Below, piece by piece: positions 19,089 through 29,650 of a stretch of DNA of 64,000 bases; the stretch's first letter is position 1; every line of letters begins with the position of its first letter. A program made the position numbers and the translations under genes. The notes beneath the pieces were generated by a model. That model was given only the letters and a program-made list of their open reading frames with translations, was not told the DNA's origin and did no database searches. This DNA is from Curtobacterium sp. S6 (GTDB lineage: Bacteria > Actinomycetota > Actinomycetes > Actinomycetales > Micrococcaceae): assembly GCF_000710345.2 (NCBI RefSeq), contig NZ_KL537414.1, positions 82,965-146,964 of the forward strand, read 5' to 3'.

Positions 19089-20401
19089 GCTCCAACGAGT
19101 CACCCCAGCCCGTTCCGGCGCCCGCTGACGGCCTCGCCGCCGTGCCCGCCGAGGACGCCCCGCAGGCGCCCGTGACGCCGCCCTGGGCCGATGGCCCGCA
19201 GAAGCCCTCGTTGGCCTACCGGATCACGTCCTCTCCGCTCGTTCTGTCCGCCGCGGCGCTCGTCGCGGCCCTGGTCGTGGGTGGTTTGCTGATCATCTTC
19301 ACCGATCAGCGGGTCCTGACCCGCATGAACTACTTCTTCAACCGGCCGAGCGATACCTTCGTCGCGGCCTGGAAGTCCGCCAGCTCGGCCTACGTCGCGC
19401 TGTTCGAAGGCGCGATTTTCAACCCGCACGGCAAGGACTTCACGCAAAAGATCTACCCGCTCACGGAGACCCTGACGATCGCGACGCCGTTGATCTTCGC
19501 GGGCCTGGGCGTCGCGATCTCCTTCCGCTCCGGGCTGTTCAACATCGGTGCGCAGGGCCAGATCATCGTGGGCGCGATCGTGGCCGGATACATCGGATTC
19601 AGCTGGCACCTGCCGATGGCGATTCACGTGCTTCTGGTGATCATCGGCGGCGCCATCGGCGGCGCGCTCTGGGGCGGGCTCGTCGGCCTGCTCAAGGCCA
19701 AGACGGGTGCCCATGAGGTCATCCTGTGCATCATGCTCAATTACGTGGCGTTGAACCTGATCCTCTATCTGCTCACGACGCCGGGGTTCCAGCGTCCCGG
19801 TTCCACCAACCCGATCTCCCCGCAAATCGATGAGAGCGCCCAGTTCCCGAAGCTCTTCGGCGACGCCTTCAGGCTGCATTGGGGGTTCATCCTGGCGATC
19901 CTCGCCGTCCTCCTGGTTTCCTGGATGATCAATCGCTCGACCATCGGATTCCGGTTGCGCGCCGTGGGGGCCAACCCGAACGCCGCCAAGTCGGCCGGCA
20001 TCAACGTCACGATGGGATACATCGTGGTCATGCTCATGTCCGGCGGCCTCTCGGGGCTCGCCGGGGTCTCCCAGGTCTCGGGCACCGAAAAGATCCTGAC
20101 CGGTGACATCGCGGCGTCCTTCGGCTTTGACGCGATTACCGTCGCGCTGCTCGGCCGTTCCAATCCCTGGGGCACGTTCTGGGCCGGGCTCCTGTACGGC
20201 GCCTTCCGCGCCGGGGGAGTGGCGATGCAGACCAACACCGGCACCAACATCAACATCGTTCTGGTCGTTCAGTCGCTGATCGTCTTGTTCATCGCCGCCC
20301 CGCCCCTGGTCCGAGCGATCTTCCGGCTTCCGGATCCGCGAAAGGCCGGCTCGGCTCAGCGTCGTCGCCCGGCAACACAGAAGGCAGGAGCCGCACAATG
20401 A
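19085..20401 (+). CDS. Nucleoside ABC importer permease 1
   Basis: This 438-residue inner-membrane protein has a Pro/Ala-rich cytoplasmic N-terminus (~50 residues) followed by about nine hydrophobic helices. Conserved permease sequence appears at SFRSGLFNIGAQGQIIVGAI and GLLKAKTGAHEVILCIMLNY, the binding-protein-dependent transport family 2 pattern seen in BMP-linked systems. It overlaps the ATPase stop and the next permease start by four bases each, so the importer genes are translationally coupled. It pairs with the next gene as a heterodimer. Confidence 0.92.
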   Translation: MSSNESPQPVPAPADGLAAVPAEDAPQAPVTPPWADGPQKPSLAYRITSSPLVLSAAALVAALVVGGLLIIFTDQRVLTRMNYFFNRPSDTFVAAWKSASSAYVALFEGAIFNPHGKDFTQKIYPLTETLTIATPLIFAGLGVAISFRSGLFNIGAQGQIIVGAIVAGYIGFSWHLPMAIHVLLVIIGGAIGGALWGGLVGLLKAKTGAHEVILCIMLNYVALNLILYLLTTPGFQRPGSTNPISPQIDESAQFPKLFGDAFRLHWGFILAILAVLLVSWMINRSTIGFRLRAVGANPNAAKSAGINVTMGYIVVMLMSGGLSGLAGVSQVSGTEKILTGDIAASFGFDAITVALLGRSNPWGTFWAGLLYGAFRAGGVAMQTNTGTNINIVLVVQSLIVLFIAAPPLVRAIFRLPDPRKAGSAQRRRPATQKAGAAQ

Positions 20402-21708
20402 GCACGTCTGTCAACGCCCCCGTCTCTTCCTCCCATCGCGCCGAGGGCGTCCCCGCCCAGGCGACGGCCGTGGTCCGGAACTGGCGCCACGCCATCATTT
20501 TCACGGTCCTGGCGGTTCTCGCCGTGCTCCTGTGCGGCCTCCGGGCCACATCGGCGACCGTGACGTTCCGCCTGTCCGACAAACACGACGTTATCCGCCT
20601 GGCCGATGTGAACGTTTCCGCGGCGGCCACCGGGTGGATCTTGTCGGTCGTGATGGTGCTGATCGCCGTGTACGCGTGGATCGTGACCTCACGCGGGCGG
20701 CCCGTCGGCCGCTGGGCCGTCGCGGTCTTCTGGGTCGCCTTCATCGTGGCGATGCTCGTGTGGGCGGTCAGCCACGCGGACGGAAACAGCCTGTCCCTGC
20801 CGGGCCTGCTCGGGGGATCGCTCACGCTCGCGGTGCCGCTGATCTTCGGTTCGATGTCCGGGCTGCTGTGCGAGCGATCCGGCGTGGTCAACATCGCGAT
20901 CGAAGGGCAGCTGCTGTTCGGTGCTTTCGCGGCCGCCATCGCGGGCTCGGTCACCCACAATGCCTGGGTCGGTCTGATCGCCGCCATGATCGGGGCCATG
21001 CTGGTGTCGTTGATCCTCGCCTCCTTCTCGATCAAGTACCTGGTCAATCAGGTGATCGTCGGTGTCGTGATCAACGTGCTGGTGTCCGGGCTGACCGGCT
21101 TCCTCTACTCCACGGTGCTCTCCCGGAGCGATGTCGGCCTCAATGCGCCGGCCCACCTGCCGAGTTTCGCGATTCCCCTGCTGTCGAAAATCCCCGTGAT
21201 CGGCCCGGTTCTGTTCGACCAGTCGGTCATCGTGTACCTGATGTACGTGGTGGTCTTCCTTATCTGGTTTGGGCTGTCCAAGACCCGCTGGGGCCTGCGA
21301 ACCCGCGCGGTCGGGGAACACCCCAAGGCGGCCGACACCCTGGGCGTCTCGGTTAATCGGCTGAGGTTCCTCAACGTTCTGCTCGCGGGGGCGGTCGCTG
21401 GGCTCGGCGGGGCCTTCTTCACCCTGGTCTCCGTGTCGAGCTTCAACAAGGACATGACGGCCGGACAGGGGTATATCGCCCTGGCGGCGCTGATCTTCGG
21501 TCGGTGGCGGCCCTTCGGCGCGCTGTTCGCGGCGCTGTTGTTCGGCTTCGCGACCAACCTGCAATCCGTGTTGTCGCTCCTGGGCACCACGGTGCCCAGC
21601 CAATTCCTGGCCATGTTGCCCTACGTGGTGACGATTGCCGCCGTGACCGGGCTGGTGGGCCGCTCGAGAGGGCCCGCCGCGAGCGGTGTCCCGTACGTCA
21701 AGGAGTGA
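20398..21708 (+). CDS. Nucleoside ABC importer permease 2
   Basis: The 436-residue second permease has about ten hydrophobic segments. Family sequence includes LCERSGVVNIAIEGQLLFGA and TRAVGEHPKAADTLGVSVNR, typical of the second permease in BMP/Nup systems. It is longer at the N-terminus than many relatives, with two extra TM segments before the core. The ATG overlaps the upstream stop (ATGA). The stop lies four bases before the cytidine deaminase start, so transporter and catabolic genes form one operon. Confidence 0.92.
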   Translation: MSTSVNAPVSSSHRAEGVPAQATAVVRNWRHAIIFTVLAVLAVLLCGLRATSATVTFRLSDKHDVIRLADVNVSAAATGWILSVVMVLIAVYAWIVTSRGRPVGRWAVAVFWVAFIVAMLVWAVSHADGNSLSLPGLLGGSLTLAVPLIFGSMSGLLCERSGVVNIAIEGQLLFGAFAAAIAGSVTHNAWVGLIAAMIGAMLVSLILASFSIKYLVNQVIVGVVINVLVSGLTGFLYSTVLSRSDVGLNAPAHLPSFAIPLLSKIPVIGPVLFDQSVIVYLMYVVVFLIWFGLSKTRWGLRTRAVGEHPKAADTLGVSVNRLRFLNVLLAGAVAGLGGAFFTLVSVSSFNKDMTAGQGYIALAALIFGRWRPFGALFAALLFGFATNLQSVLSLLGTTVPSQFLAMLPYVVTIAAVTGLVGRSRGPAASGVPYVKE

Positions 21709-21712
21709 CGCG

Positions 21713-22129
21713 ATGATGTCTAAGAATGCTTCGCTCGACCAGGCCCCCTGGGATCGCCTCGCTGCCGCCGCGCGAGAGGCGCTGGGCCATTCCTACAGCC
21801 CGTACTCCCGCTACCCGGTGGGTGCCGCGGCGCTGGCCGACGACGGCCGCCTCCTGACGGGCGCGAACATCGAGAACGCCTCGTACGGGGTGACCCTGTG
21901 CGCGGAATGCTCCCTCGTCTCGGAACTCTTCCGGACCGGCGGCGGCACGCTCACCGAGTTCATCTGCGTCAACGGATCGGGAGAGGTGATCATGCCCTGC
22001 GGTCGATGCCGGCAACTGCTCAACGAGCACCGAGCCCCCGAGTTGCGGATCATGACGCCCCTGGGTCCGCGGACGATGGATGAGGTGTTGCCGCAGGCGT
22101 TCGGGGCCGCGAACGTGACCGGGGGCTGA
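21713..22129 (+). CDS. cdd: Cytidine deaminase
   Basis: This cytosolic zinc enzyme converts cytidine and deoxycytidine to uridine and deoxyuridine. The 138-residue product has the short homotetramer-type length. Zinc site motifs are LCAECSLVSE (Cys-Ala-Glu with catalytic Glu) and PCGRCRQLL. The N-terminal SYSPYSRYPVGAAAL and ENASYGVTLC regions are typical. The ATG at 21713 follows AAGGAG by seven bases; a second ATG is the next codon. It sits in the nucleoside importer operon and feeds uridine to later salvage steps. Confidence 0.94.
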   Translation: MMSKNASLDQAPWDRLAAAAREALGHSYSPYSRYPVGAAALADDGRLLTGANIENASYGVTLCAECSLVSELFRTGGGTLTEFICVNGSGEVIMPCGRCRQLLNEHRAPELRIMTPLGPRTMDEVLPQAFGAANVTGG

Positions 22130-22190
22130 CCCGGGGCCGCCTGCCGGGGCCTCACGAGACCAAAGTATCGAACAAAGGAATGAGACTCTC

Positions 22191-23498
22191 ATGAGCGAAA
22201 GATTCGACGTGGTCGACGTCATCCGCGCCAAACGGGACCGCCACGAGCTATCCGACGAGCAGATCGGCTGGGTCGTGGACGCGTACACCCGCGGCGCCGT
22301 GGCCGACGAGCAGATGTCGGCGCTCGGCATGGCCATTTTCCTCAACGGCATGGACCGTCGGGAGATCTCGCAATGGACGCAGGCCATGATCGCCAGCGGA
22401 GAGAGGCTGGATTTCTCGCCGATCATCGGTCCCGGGCGCAAGATCGCGACCGCGGATAAGCACTCGACCGGCGGGGTCGGGGACAAGATCACCCTTCCGC
22501 TGGCACCCCTGGTCGCCGCCTACGGCGTGGCTGTCCCGCAGCTCTCCGGACGCGGCCTCGGCCACACCGGCGGCACGCTCGACAAGCTGGAGTCGATCCC
22601 CGGGTGGCAGGCCGCGGTCAGTAACGATCGCATGATGTCGATCCTCGGCAGCGTCGGCGCCGTGATCTGCGCGGCTGGCACGGGACTCGCCCCGGCCGAC
22701 AAGAAGCTTTACGCCCTGCGGGACGTGACCGGAACCGTCGAGGCGATCCCTCTGATCGCTTCCTCGATCATGTCCAAGAAGATCGCCGAGGGCACGGATT
22801 CTCTCGTTCTGGACGTCAAGGTGGGCTCCGGTGCCTTCATGAAAGACGAGGAATCCGCCCGGGAGCTCGCCCAAACCATGGTCGACCTCGGCGGCGCGGC
22901 CGGGGTCAAGACCACCGCGCTGTTGACCGATATGTCGACGCCGCTCGGTCTGACCGTGGGCAACGCGATCGAGGTCGAGGAGTCGGTCGAGGTGCTCGCC
23001 GGTGGGGGACCGGCCGACGTCGTCGAGCTCACCGTGGCGCTGGCCCGGGAGATGCTTCAGGCCTCCGGTGTGGACGAGGATCCCGCCGAGGCCCTGGCCG
23101 ACGGGCGGGCCATGGACGTCTACCGCGAGATGATTCGCGCACAGGGTGGTGACCCCGAGGCCGCGCTGCCGGTTGCCCGCGAGTCGCACGTCATCGTGGC
23201 ACCCGCCACGGGAACGTTACGACGGCTCGACGCGCTGTCCGTGGGCGTCGCGTCGTGGCGGCTCGGCGCGGGCAGGTCACGCAAGGAAGATCCGGTGCAG
23301 GCCGGCGCGGGCGTGCGCCTGCACGCCAAACCCGGTGACCGCGTGAAGGAGGGCGAACCCCTCATGACGCTATTGACGGACACACCGGAGCGCTTCGATA
23401 GGGCCTTGGAATCCTTGGCCGGCGCCTACGACATCGCCACGACCGATTCAGCTGGTGCCGAAAGAGCGCTCATCCTCGGTAGACTGTCGGCAGAATAG
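22191..23498 (+). CDS. deoA: Thymidine phosphorylase
   Basis: The 435-residue cytosolic enzyme cleaves thymidine (and possibly uridine) with phosphate to base plus deoxyribose-1-phosphate. Motifs include KHSTGGVGDKITLPLAP (phosphate binding), SGRGLGHTGGTLDKLESIPG and DVKVGSGAFMK, characteristic of the glycosyltransferase family 3 pyrimidine phosphorylases. AAAGGA lies upstream of the ATG. It follows cdd after 61 bases in the same direction and completes a pyrimidine nucleoside import-deamination-phosphorolysis chain. Confidence 0.94.
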   Translation: MSERFDVVDVIRAKRDRHELSDEQIGWVVDAYTRGAVADEQMSALGMAIFLNGMDRREISQWTQAMIASGERLDFSPIIGPGRKIATADKHSTGGVGDKITLPLAPLVAAYGVAVPQLSGRGLGHTGGTLDKLESIPGWQAAVSNDRMMSILGSVGAVICAAGTGLAPADKKLYALRDVTGTVEAIPLIASSIMSKKIAEGTDSLVLDVKVGSGAFMKDEESARELAQTMVDLGGAAGVKTTALLTDMSTPLGLTVGNAIEVEESVEVLAGGGPADVVELTVALAREMLQASGVDEDPAEALADGRAMDVYREMIRAQGGDPEAALPVARESHVIVAPATGTLRRLDALSVGVASWRLGAGRSRKEDPVQAGAGVRLHAKPGDRVKEGEPLMTLLTDTPERFDRALESLAGAYDIATTDSAGAERALILGRLSAE

Positions 23499-23577
23499 GG
23501 TCCAAAAGTCCTTGCCCCGCGCCGAATGGGGCACTTCTCGAGCGCGTCTGACGCAGGCGCAGAAACATAGGTGAGTC

Positions 23578-25269
23578 GTGGCTTTCAAGCTTTTCCGCAA
23601 GAACTCAGACGACGACGCCGCGCAGGGTTCGACCAACGAACCGCATCGCGCGACGCAGCAGGGCGACGAGTCGTCTCCCTCGGAGGTCCGAGCTCTTCCG
23701 GACCGCCCCGAGCTGCCCACGACCAACGGACTGCCCGAGCTGGTCAAGCTCATGGAGTCCCATCACGTGGCGACGTTGCAGCTCAACCAACACGGCAACG
23801 AGATGACGGCCGTGATGGATCCGAGCGAAAAGCCCGAGCGCAAGGCCACCGTGGACACCGAGTCGACCTGGTTCGACCCGGTCGCCAAGCTCTACACCGC
23901 CGGTCAGGCTAGCGAAAACGGCCCCTGGCGCCGCGCCGAGATCATGATCTCGTCGGTCCGCGAGGGCAAGCGCTCGGTCGAGATCGAGTACTCCTACCCC
24001 AATAGCGACGAAAAGACGCGCGAGGCGTACACGCAGGTCGTGCAGACGACCTTCGCGAAGGGCGGCAAGGACGCCGCCACCGCCAAGCCGGCTCAGCCCG
24101 CCGAGCCGACCCCCCGGTCGGCCGAGGCCGCAACCGGTACGGGCGCGGCCGCGGGCGCCACGGCGGCGGCCTCCGCCCCGAAGAGCCCGAACACCTCGGG
24201 TCAGGATAAAGACGAAGCCCTGAAGACCGTGGCCGAGGACGCCGAAGCCCGGAAGGGTGCAACCCCCTCTTCCTCGGACGCCTCGAAGCAGACCAAGGTT
24301 TTGGGTACTCCCGCCGAGAGCGGAAAAGCCGAGGAAAAGATCACCTCGAGCCCCGCCACCGCAACGGTGGTCTCGGGCTCCGAGTCTCGCGCTTCCGTGA
24401 CGGATGCCGCGGTCTCGGGCACCAAGGGCTCCGAGGCCCCGCAGCCGGCCGTCCAAGGCACGCCGGATGCGTCGGATGCGTCGGAGAAGAGCTCCTCGGC
24501 GAGCGGTGCCACGGGTGCCGTCGTCGGCGGTGCCGCGCTGGGTGGAGCCGCCGCGGGAACCGCTGCCTCCTCGCATGATGCCAAGGCCTCGGAACCCGCC
24601 GCCGCGAAGGATTCCCAGGAGGTCCCGTCCGTGGTCGATGACGGCCAATGGGATGGAGAATCGGATCGTCCGGGCGCGGCCGCGCCGTCGGTCGCCGCGG
24701 ATCTTCCGGATTCCGTGCCGTCGACGGCGGACCAGACCGACGTCGCCCCGTCCTACTCGAGCTCGGCCCAGCCCGCCCCGCAGAAGCCCTCGACGACGCA
24801 GCTGGCCCCCGGCAACCTCGTGTTGACCGAAGCCGACGTCCTCCAGCGCATGCGGGAGGCACAGAAGATGCTCTTCGGGCCCGAGGGCTCCTCGCGCGAT
24901 GTCTCCACGGTCCTGATCCGCGTCCGAGCCTTGGGCTCCTACTACGACGCTCTGACCCACGTCCGTCGTAACGGTTTCTGGGATCAGCGCAAGACCTTCG
25001 ACCTCGTTCCCGAGGAGGCCTTGCACATCCTGGAGCTCAAGTCGGACTCGTACCAGGAGGGTTCGGGCTCGCCCATCGCGATGATGTTCCGGTTCACCCC
25101 CGGCGTGCCGCCGCAGGTCTCGTTCTCTTACGAGGACGAGGAGAGCTTCGTCAAGTACAAGGACCGCCTGCCGGCCCAGCAGTACATCGAGGAGCTGCGC
25201 ATGTTCCCCCGCACGGGTGCCAACATCCCGGAGCACATGACGGACGCGCTCACCCAGTGGAGCCTCTAA
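23578..25269 (+). CDS. Protein of unknown function: two small domains joined by a long disordered linker
   Basis: The 563-residue protein has a folded-looking N-terminal part (about 45-160, LPELVKLMESHHVATLQL to TQVVQTTFAK). About 240 residues of Ala/Ser/Thr/Pro/Glu-rich low-complexity sequence follow, then a C-terminal domain (about 415-563). Both ends contain a similar pattern: a WFDPVAKLY or FDLVPEEAL helix, then a beta hairpin (RRAEIMISS/SVEIEYSYPN and IAMMFRFTP/VSFSYEDEESF). This is loosely like the YezG/immunity fold, but I cannot assign a family. The GTG start has AGGTGAG upstream. It lies between deoA and the adenosine deaminase gene on the same strand. No signal peptide or TM helix is visible. 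Confidence 0.75.
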   Translation: MAFKLFRKNSDDDAAQGSTNEPHRATQQGDESSPSEVRALPDRPELPTTNGLPELVKLMESHHVATLQLNQHGNEMTAVMDPSEKPERKATVDTESTWFDPVAKLYTAGQASENGPWRRAEIMISSVREGKRSVEIEYSYPNSDEKTREAYTQVVQTTFAKGGKDAATAKPAQPAEPTPRSAEAATGTGAAAGATAAASAPKSPNTSGQDKDEALKTVAEDAEARKGATPSSSDASKQTKVLGTPAESGKAEEKITSSPATATVVSGSESRASVTDAAVSGTKGSEAPQPAVQGTPDASDASEKSSSASGATGAVVGGAALGGAAAGTAASSHDAKASEPAAAKDSQEVPSVVDDGQWDGESDRPGAAAPSVAADLPDSVPSTADQTDVAPSYSSSAQPAPQKPSTTQLAPGNLVLTEADVLQRMREAQKMLFGPEGSSRDVSTVLIRVRALGSYYDALTHVRRNGFWDQRKTFDLVPEEALHILELKSDSYQEGSGSPIAMMFRFTPGVPPQVSFSYEDEESFVKYKDRLPAQQYIEELRMFPRTGANIPEHMTDALTQWSL

Positions 25270-25308
25270 GCAGGTTATGAGCGCAACGAGTCGAAGGCGA
25301 GGTTCGCG

Positions 25309-26553
25309 ATGAGTGCCCAGGTGGTCACGCCCCTCTTCGATATCTCCTACGACGTCGGGTGGATCGCGGCATTGCCCAAGGTGTGTCTTCACGATCACCT
25401 CGACGGCGCGGTGCGCCCGGAAACGCTGATCGAGCTCGCGGCGGACATCGGGCATGAGTTGCCCGCGTCCGATCCCGCGAGCCTCGAGAGGTGGTTCGTC
25501 GAGTCGGCGGACTCCCGCTCCTTGGAGCGATACCTGGAGACCTTCGAACACACGGTCGCGGTGATGCAGACCGCCTCCGCCCTGACTCGGGTCGCCAAGG
25601 AATACGTTCTCGACGCCGCGGCCGACGGCATCGTCTACGGCGAGGTCCGGTGGGCTCCCGAGCAGCACGTGAGGGCCGGGCTGGATCTTGACTCCGTGAT
25701 CGAGGCCGTGGCCCGCGGGATCCTCCTGGGAGAGGAAGCCGCCGCGGACCGAGGTTCGACGATTACGGTGCGTCAGATTCTGTGCGCGATGCGCCAGAAT
25801 AATCGGTCCCTCGACATCGCCGAGGCCGCGGTGCGTCATCGCGACCGCGGGATCGTGGGGTTCGATCTGGCGGGGCCCGAGAAGGGCTTTCCCCCGACCG
25901 CCCACCGTGACGCCCTCGACTACTGCGCACGACACTTCCTGCCGGTCACCTTGCACGCCGGTGAGGCCGACGGCGTCGCCTCGATTCGCGAGGCCGTGGT
26001 CGATGGCCGATGCCTGCGGCTCGGTCACGGGGTGCGCATCCTGGAGGACCTCACCCGCCGCGATCGGGATGCCGACCTGGCGGACAACGTCTCGCGCCTC
26101 CCCAGCAGCCGAGACATTTCTTTGGTTCCGGCGTCTTCCCTCTACGAGATGGGGGAGGTGGCCTCCTGGGTCCGCGACCGCCGCATCGTGCTGGAGGTAT
26201 GCCCCTGCTCCAACGTGCAGACCGACGCGGCTCCCCGGGTCGGCGAGGTCGGCACGGCACAGGGCACGGAAGACTCCCCGAACCACTGGGCGCGGACGTA
26301 CCGGGAGCACCCGGTCGAGCTGCTGCGCGGCCTAGAATTCGCCGTCACGATCAATCCCGACAATCGGCTCATGTCCCGCACCTCCATGACCCACGAATTC
26401 CTGAAATTGGCGGAGGAATTCGGGTATGAACGCGAAGACTTTTTCGAGATCACGATGACCGCGGCGAATGCCACTTTCCTGCCCCTCAAGGAGCAGGACG
26501 AGATCGTTGACCGGGTCGTCGCGGGGTATTCGGACTCCCCGGTGGTGGGTTGA
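25309..26553 (+). CDS. add: Adenosine deaminase
   Basis: This 414-residue cytosolic zinc enzyme converts adenosine to inosine. Zinc and catalytic motifs are HDHLDG (28-33, HxH), TLHAGEADG (His and catalytic Glu), RLGHGVRI and TINPDNRLMSR with the metal-binding Asp. It is longer than enteric Add (about 330), with an insert around residues 235-300 that is common in actinobacterial homologues. GGCGAGG precedes the ATG. The stop overlaps the mazG start by one base. Position next to the nucleoside importer suggests use of imported adenosine. Confidence 0.93.
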   Translation: MSAQVVTPLFDISYDVGWIAALPKVCLHDHLDGAVRPETLIELAADIGHELPASDPASLERWFVESADSRSLERYLETFEHTVAVMQTASALTRVAKEYVLDAAADGIVYGEVRWAPEQHVRAGLDLDSVIEAVARGILLGEEAAADRGSTITVRQILCAMRQNNRSLDIAEAAVRHRDRGIVGFDLAGPEKGFPPTAHRDALDYCARHFLPVTLHAGEADGVASIREAVVDGRCLRLGHGVRILEDLTRRDRDADLADNVSRLPSSRDISLVPASSLYEMGEVASWVRDRRIVLEVCPCSNVQTDAAPRVGEVGTAQGTEDSPNHWARTYREHPVELLRGLEFAVTINPDNRLMSRTSMTHEFLKLAEEFGYEREDFFEITMTAANATFLPLKEQDEIVDRVVAGYSDSPVVG

Positions 26554-27413
26554 TGACGCAGCGGGCCCAGGATCAAGCGGCGGAGGAATTCTCCCGGTTG
26601 GTGACGATCATGGATCGTCTGCGCTCTCCCGGAGGATGCCCCTGGGACGGGGAGCAGACCCACGCGTCGCTCGTGCGCTACCTCATCGAGGAGGCCTACG
26701 AGGTCGTCGAGGCCATCGAGGCTCCCGAAGGGGTCAACACGGCCCTGCTCCGGGAGGAGCTCGGAGACGTCCTCCTGCAGGTGGTCTTTCACGCGCGGAT
26801 CGCGCGGGAGGCCCCGGACGGATTCGGCATCGCGGACGTGGTGCGCGGCCTCAACGAAAAGCTCGTCCGGCGGCATCCGCACGTCTTCGCCGATTCCGAC
26901 TCCGCGAGGGGCGACGACGCCCCGTCGGCCCCAGCTTCGGCCCGCGGCGTGGGAAACTCGGACCTAGAAGAACTGACGCGCCGCTGGGATGACATCAAGC
27001 GCGCGGAAAAGCCCGAACGCCGGGATCCCTTTGACGGCATCCCGCCGGCCCTCCCGGCGCTGGCCTTCGCGGAGAAGGCGCTGAACAAGGCCGCCAAGGC
27101 TTCACTTCCGCTTCCCGACGAGCATGGCTATTGGCCGGGCGGGCGCCCCGAGACGACGCCTCCGCCGGCGGCCGCCGAGGCGGGACCCTCCGAAGGGCGA
27201 GCCGCGGTCGAGACGCGGGCGCCCGGTCGAACACCGGACGTGGAGGTCTCGCCGGAATCGGTCGTGCCGGGCTCGAGCACGGGCGAGGAAGACCGCCTGG
27301 GCCGCGAGCTCCTGGGGCTCGTGGTCGAGGCCCGACGCCGCGGCGTCGATCCCGAAAAAGCCCTTCGCGGAGTCGTCCGCGAATTTACCGACTCTTCACG
27401 TGGGATCACCTGA
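26553..27413 (+). CDS. mazG: MazG-type nucleoside triphosphate pyrophosphohydrolase
   Basis: The 286-residue enzyme hydrolyses (d)NTPs to monophosphates and PPi, a house-cleaning role. The MazG core is visible: MDRLRSPGGCPWDGEQTHASL, LIEEAYEVVEAIE and REELGDVLLQVVFHARIA with the ExxE/ExxD metal residues, then LNEKLVRRHPHVF. The second half keeps the RWDDIKRAEKPER and AFAEKALNKAAKA segments but carries a Pro/Ala/Gly-rich insert (about 190-245) of low complexity. The ATG at 26553 overlaps the add stop (TGATG). It probably belongs to the same transcript. Confidence 0.9.
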   Translation: MTQRAQDQAAEEFSRLVTIMDRLRSPGGCPWDGEQTHASLVRYLIEEAYEVVEAIEAPEGVNTALLREELGDVLLQVVFHARIAREAPDGFGIADVVRGLNEKLVRRHPHVFADSDSARGDDAPSAPASARGVGNSDLEELTRRWDDIKRAEKPERRDPFDGIPPALPALAFAEKALNKAAKASLPLPDEHGYWPGGRPETTPPPAAAEAGPSEGRAAVETRAPGRTPDVEVSPESVVPGSSTGEEDRLGRELLGLVVEARRRGVDPEKALRGVVREFTDSSRGIT

Positions 27414-27441
27414 GAACGTGTGTGAATATGTGGGAATTCGG

Positions 27442-27447
27442 TATGAT
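27442..27447 (+). promoter_or_regulatory. Candidate -10 (TATGAT) for enolase
   Basis: TATGAT lies about 110 bases before the enolase ATG, between the mazG stop and eno. The matching -35 position is poor (GTGTGA-like), so this is a weak call. The intervening 112-base leader shows no clear hairpin. Confidence 0.3.
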
Positions 27448-27481
27448 CGGTACCGAGATGGAGCCGAGATCGTGGGGTTGA

Positions 27482-28849
<1,368 letters not shown>

Positions 28850-28873
28850 GCGTAGCCGCTCGTTCCGAGTGCA

Positions 28874-28915
28874 CGACGCCCCGCCCCGGGTTCTTCGGGG
28901 CGGGGCGTCGTTCGG
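28874..28915 (+). terminator. Intrinsic terminator after eno
   Basis: A perfect 15-bp GC-rich inverted repeat (28874-28888 and 28896-28910, loop of 7) follows the enolase stop. The T tract is short (ttcgg), so termination may be partial. Confidence 0.75.
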
Positions 28916-28965
28916 TAGAGTGTCCTCACAACACCTTGCTTCCCCGCATCGAGAGGTCACACGAG

Positions 28966-29610
28966 ATGAAGAACCCCTTCTCCGCCGCGTCGACATTCTT
29001 CAGCGCGGGAGCTGCCAGGGTTCGGGAGGCGAAGCGCCGAGAGGCCGAGGCAGCGGAGGCGGAGCCCAGCCGGGAGCCCGAGGCCTCGAGCGCGGATCAT
29101 TTCGTCGGCTTCGGCAAGACCCGCCCGAAGCGCGTCGTCGAGCGCGCGGACCCCGAGGCCGACGCCCGACGCTCGGAGGAGGACCTCGGCGAGGAAGACT
29201 GGAGCGAGGTCGACGAGATCCAAGAACCGGTCGCGGCCCGCAGCTTCTCGGGACGCACGGTGCTTTTGCTCCTCGTGGTCCTGGCGCTGGTTCTTCCGCT
29301 GGCGCCGACCGTTCACCGCTATTTCTCCCAGCAGGCCGAGATCTCGAGCCTTCAGCAGAATATCGACAAGCTCAAGGCCGAGCAGTCGGACCTGAAGAAG
29401 CAGGAAAGTCGCTGGAACGACGACGACTACGTGCGTCAGCAGGCGCGGGAGCGTCTGTTCTACGTCAACCCGGGGGAGACCCCGTACGTGGTCTCGGGCA
29501 AGGACCAGTCGAGTCAGCAGCCGAAAGACGACTCCGCCGAGGCTTCCTCCTCGATGCCTCCCTCTTGGGGAGCCAACCTCTGGTCCTCGCTGACCGAAGC
29601 CTCGCAGTAG
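28966..29610 (+). CDS. FtsB/DivIC-family septum formation protein
   Basis: The 214-residue product has a charged cytoplasmic N-terminus (about 90 residues), one transmembrane helix (TVLLLLVVLALVLPLAP) and a coiled coil (QQAEISSLQQNIDKLKAEQ). The DivIC/FtsB box WNDDDYVRQQARERLFYVNPGE follows, then a short tail. Such proteins join FtsL and FtsQ in the divisome. The ATG at 28966 is preferred because GAGAGG lies nine bases upstream; the frame is open further upstream but that part overlaps enolase and has no signal. DUF501 follows after 40 bases. Confidence 0.88.
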   Translation: MKNPFSAASTFFSAGAARVREAKRREAEAAEAEPSREPEASSADHFVGFGKTRPKRVVERADPEADARRSEEDLGEEDWSEVDEIQEPVAARSFSGRTVLLLLVVLALVLPLAPTVHRYFSQQAEISSLQQNIDKLKAEQSDLKKQESRWNDDDYVRQQARERLFYVNPGETPYVVSGKDQSSQQPKDDSAEASSSMPPSWGANLWSSLTEASQ

Positions 29611-29650
29611 CGGCACGCTTTTTCGTCCGAATCATCCACGAAGGAACCCG

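Noticed and set aside
23605-26310. 901-codon open frame on the minus strand
   Set aside because: It runs opposite the two-domain protein and adenosine deaminase and consists largely of Arg/Gly/His-rich shadow sequence.
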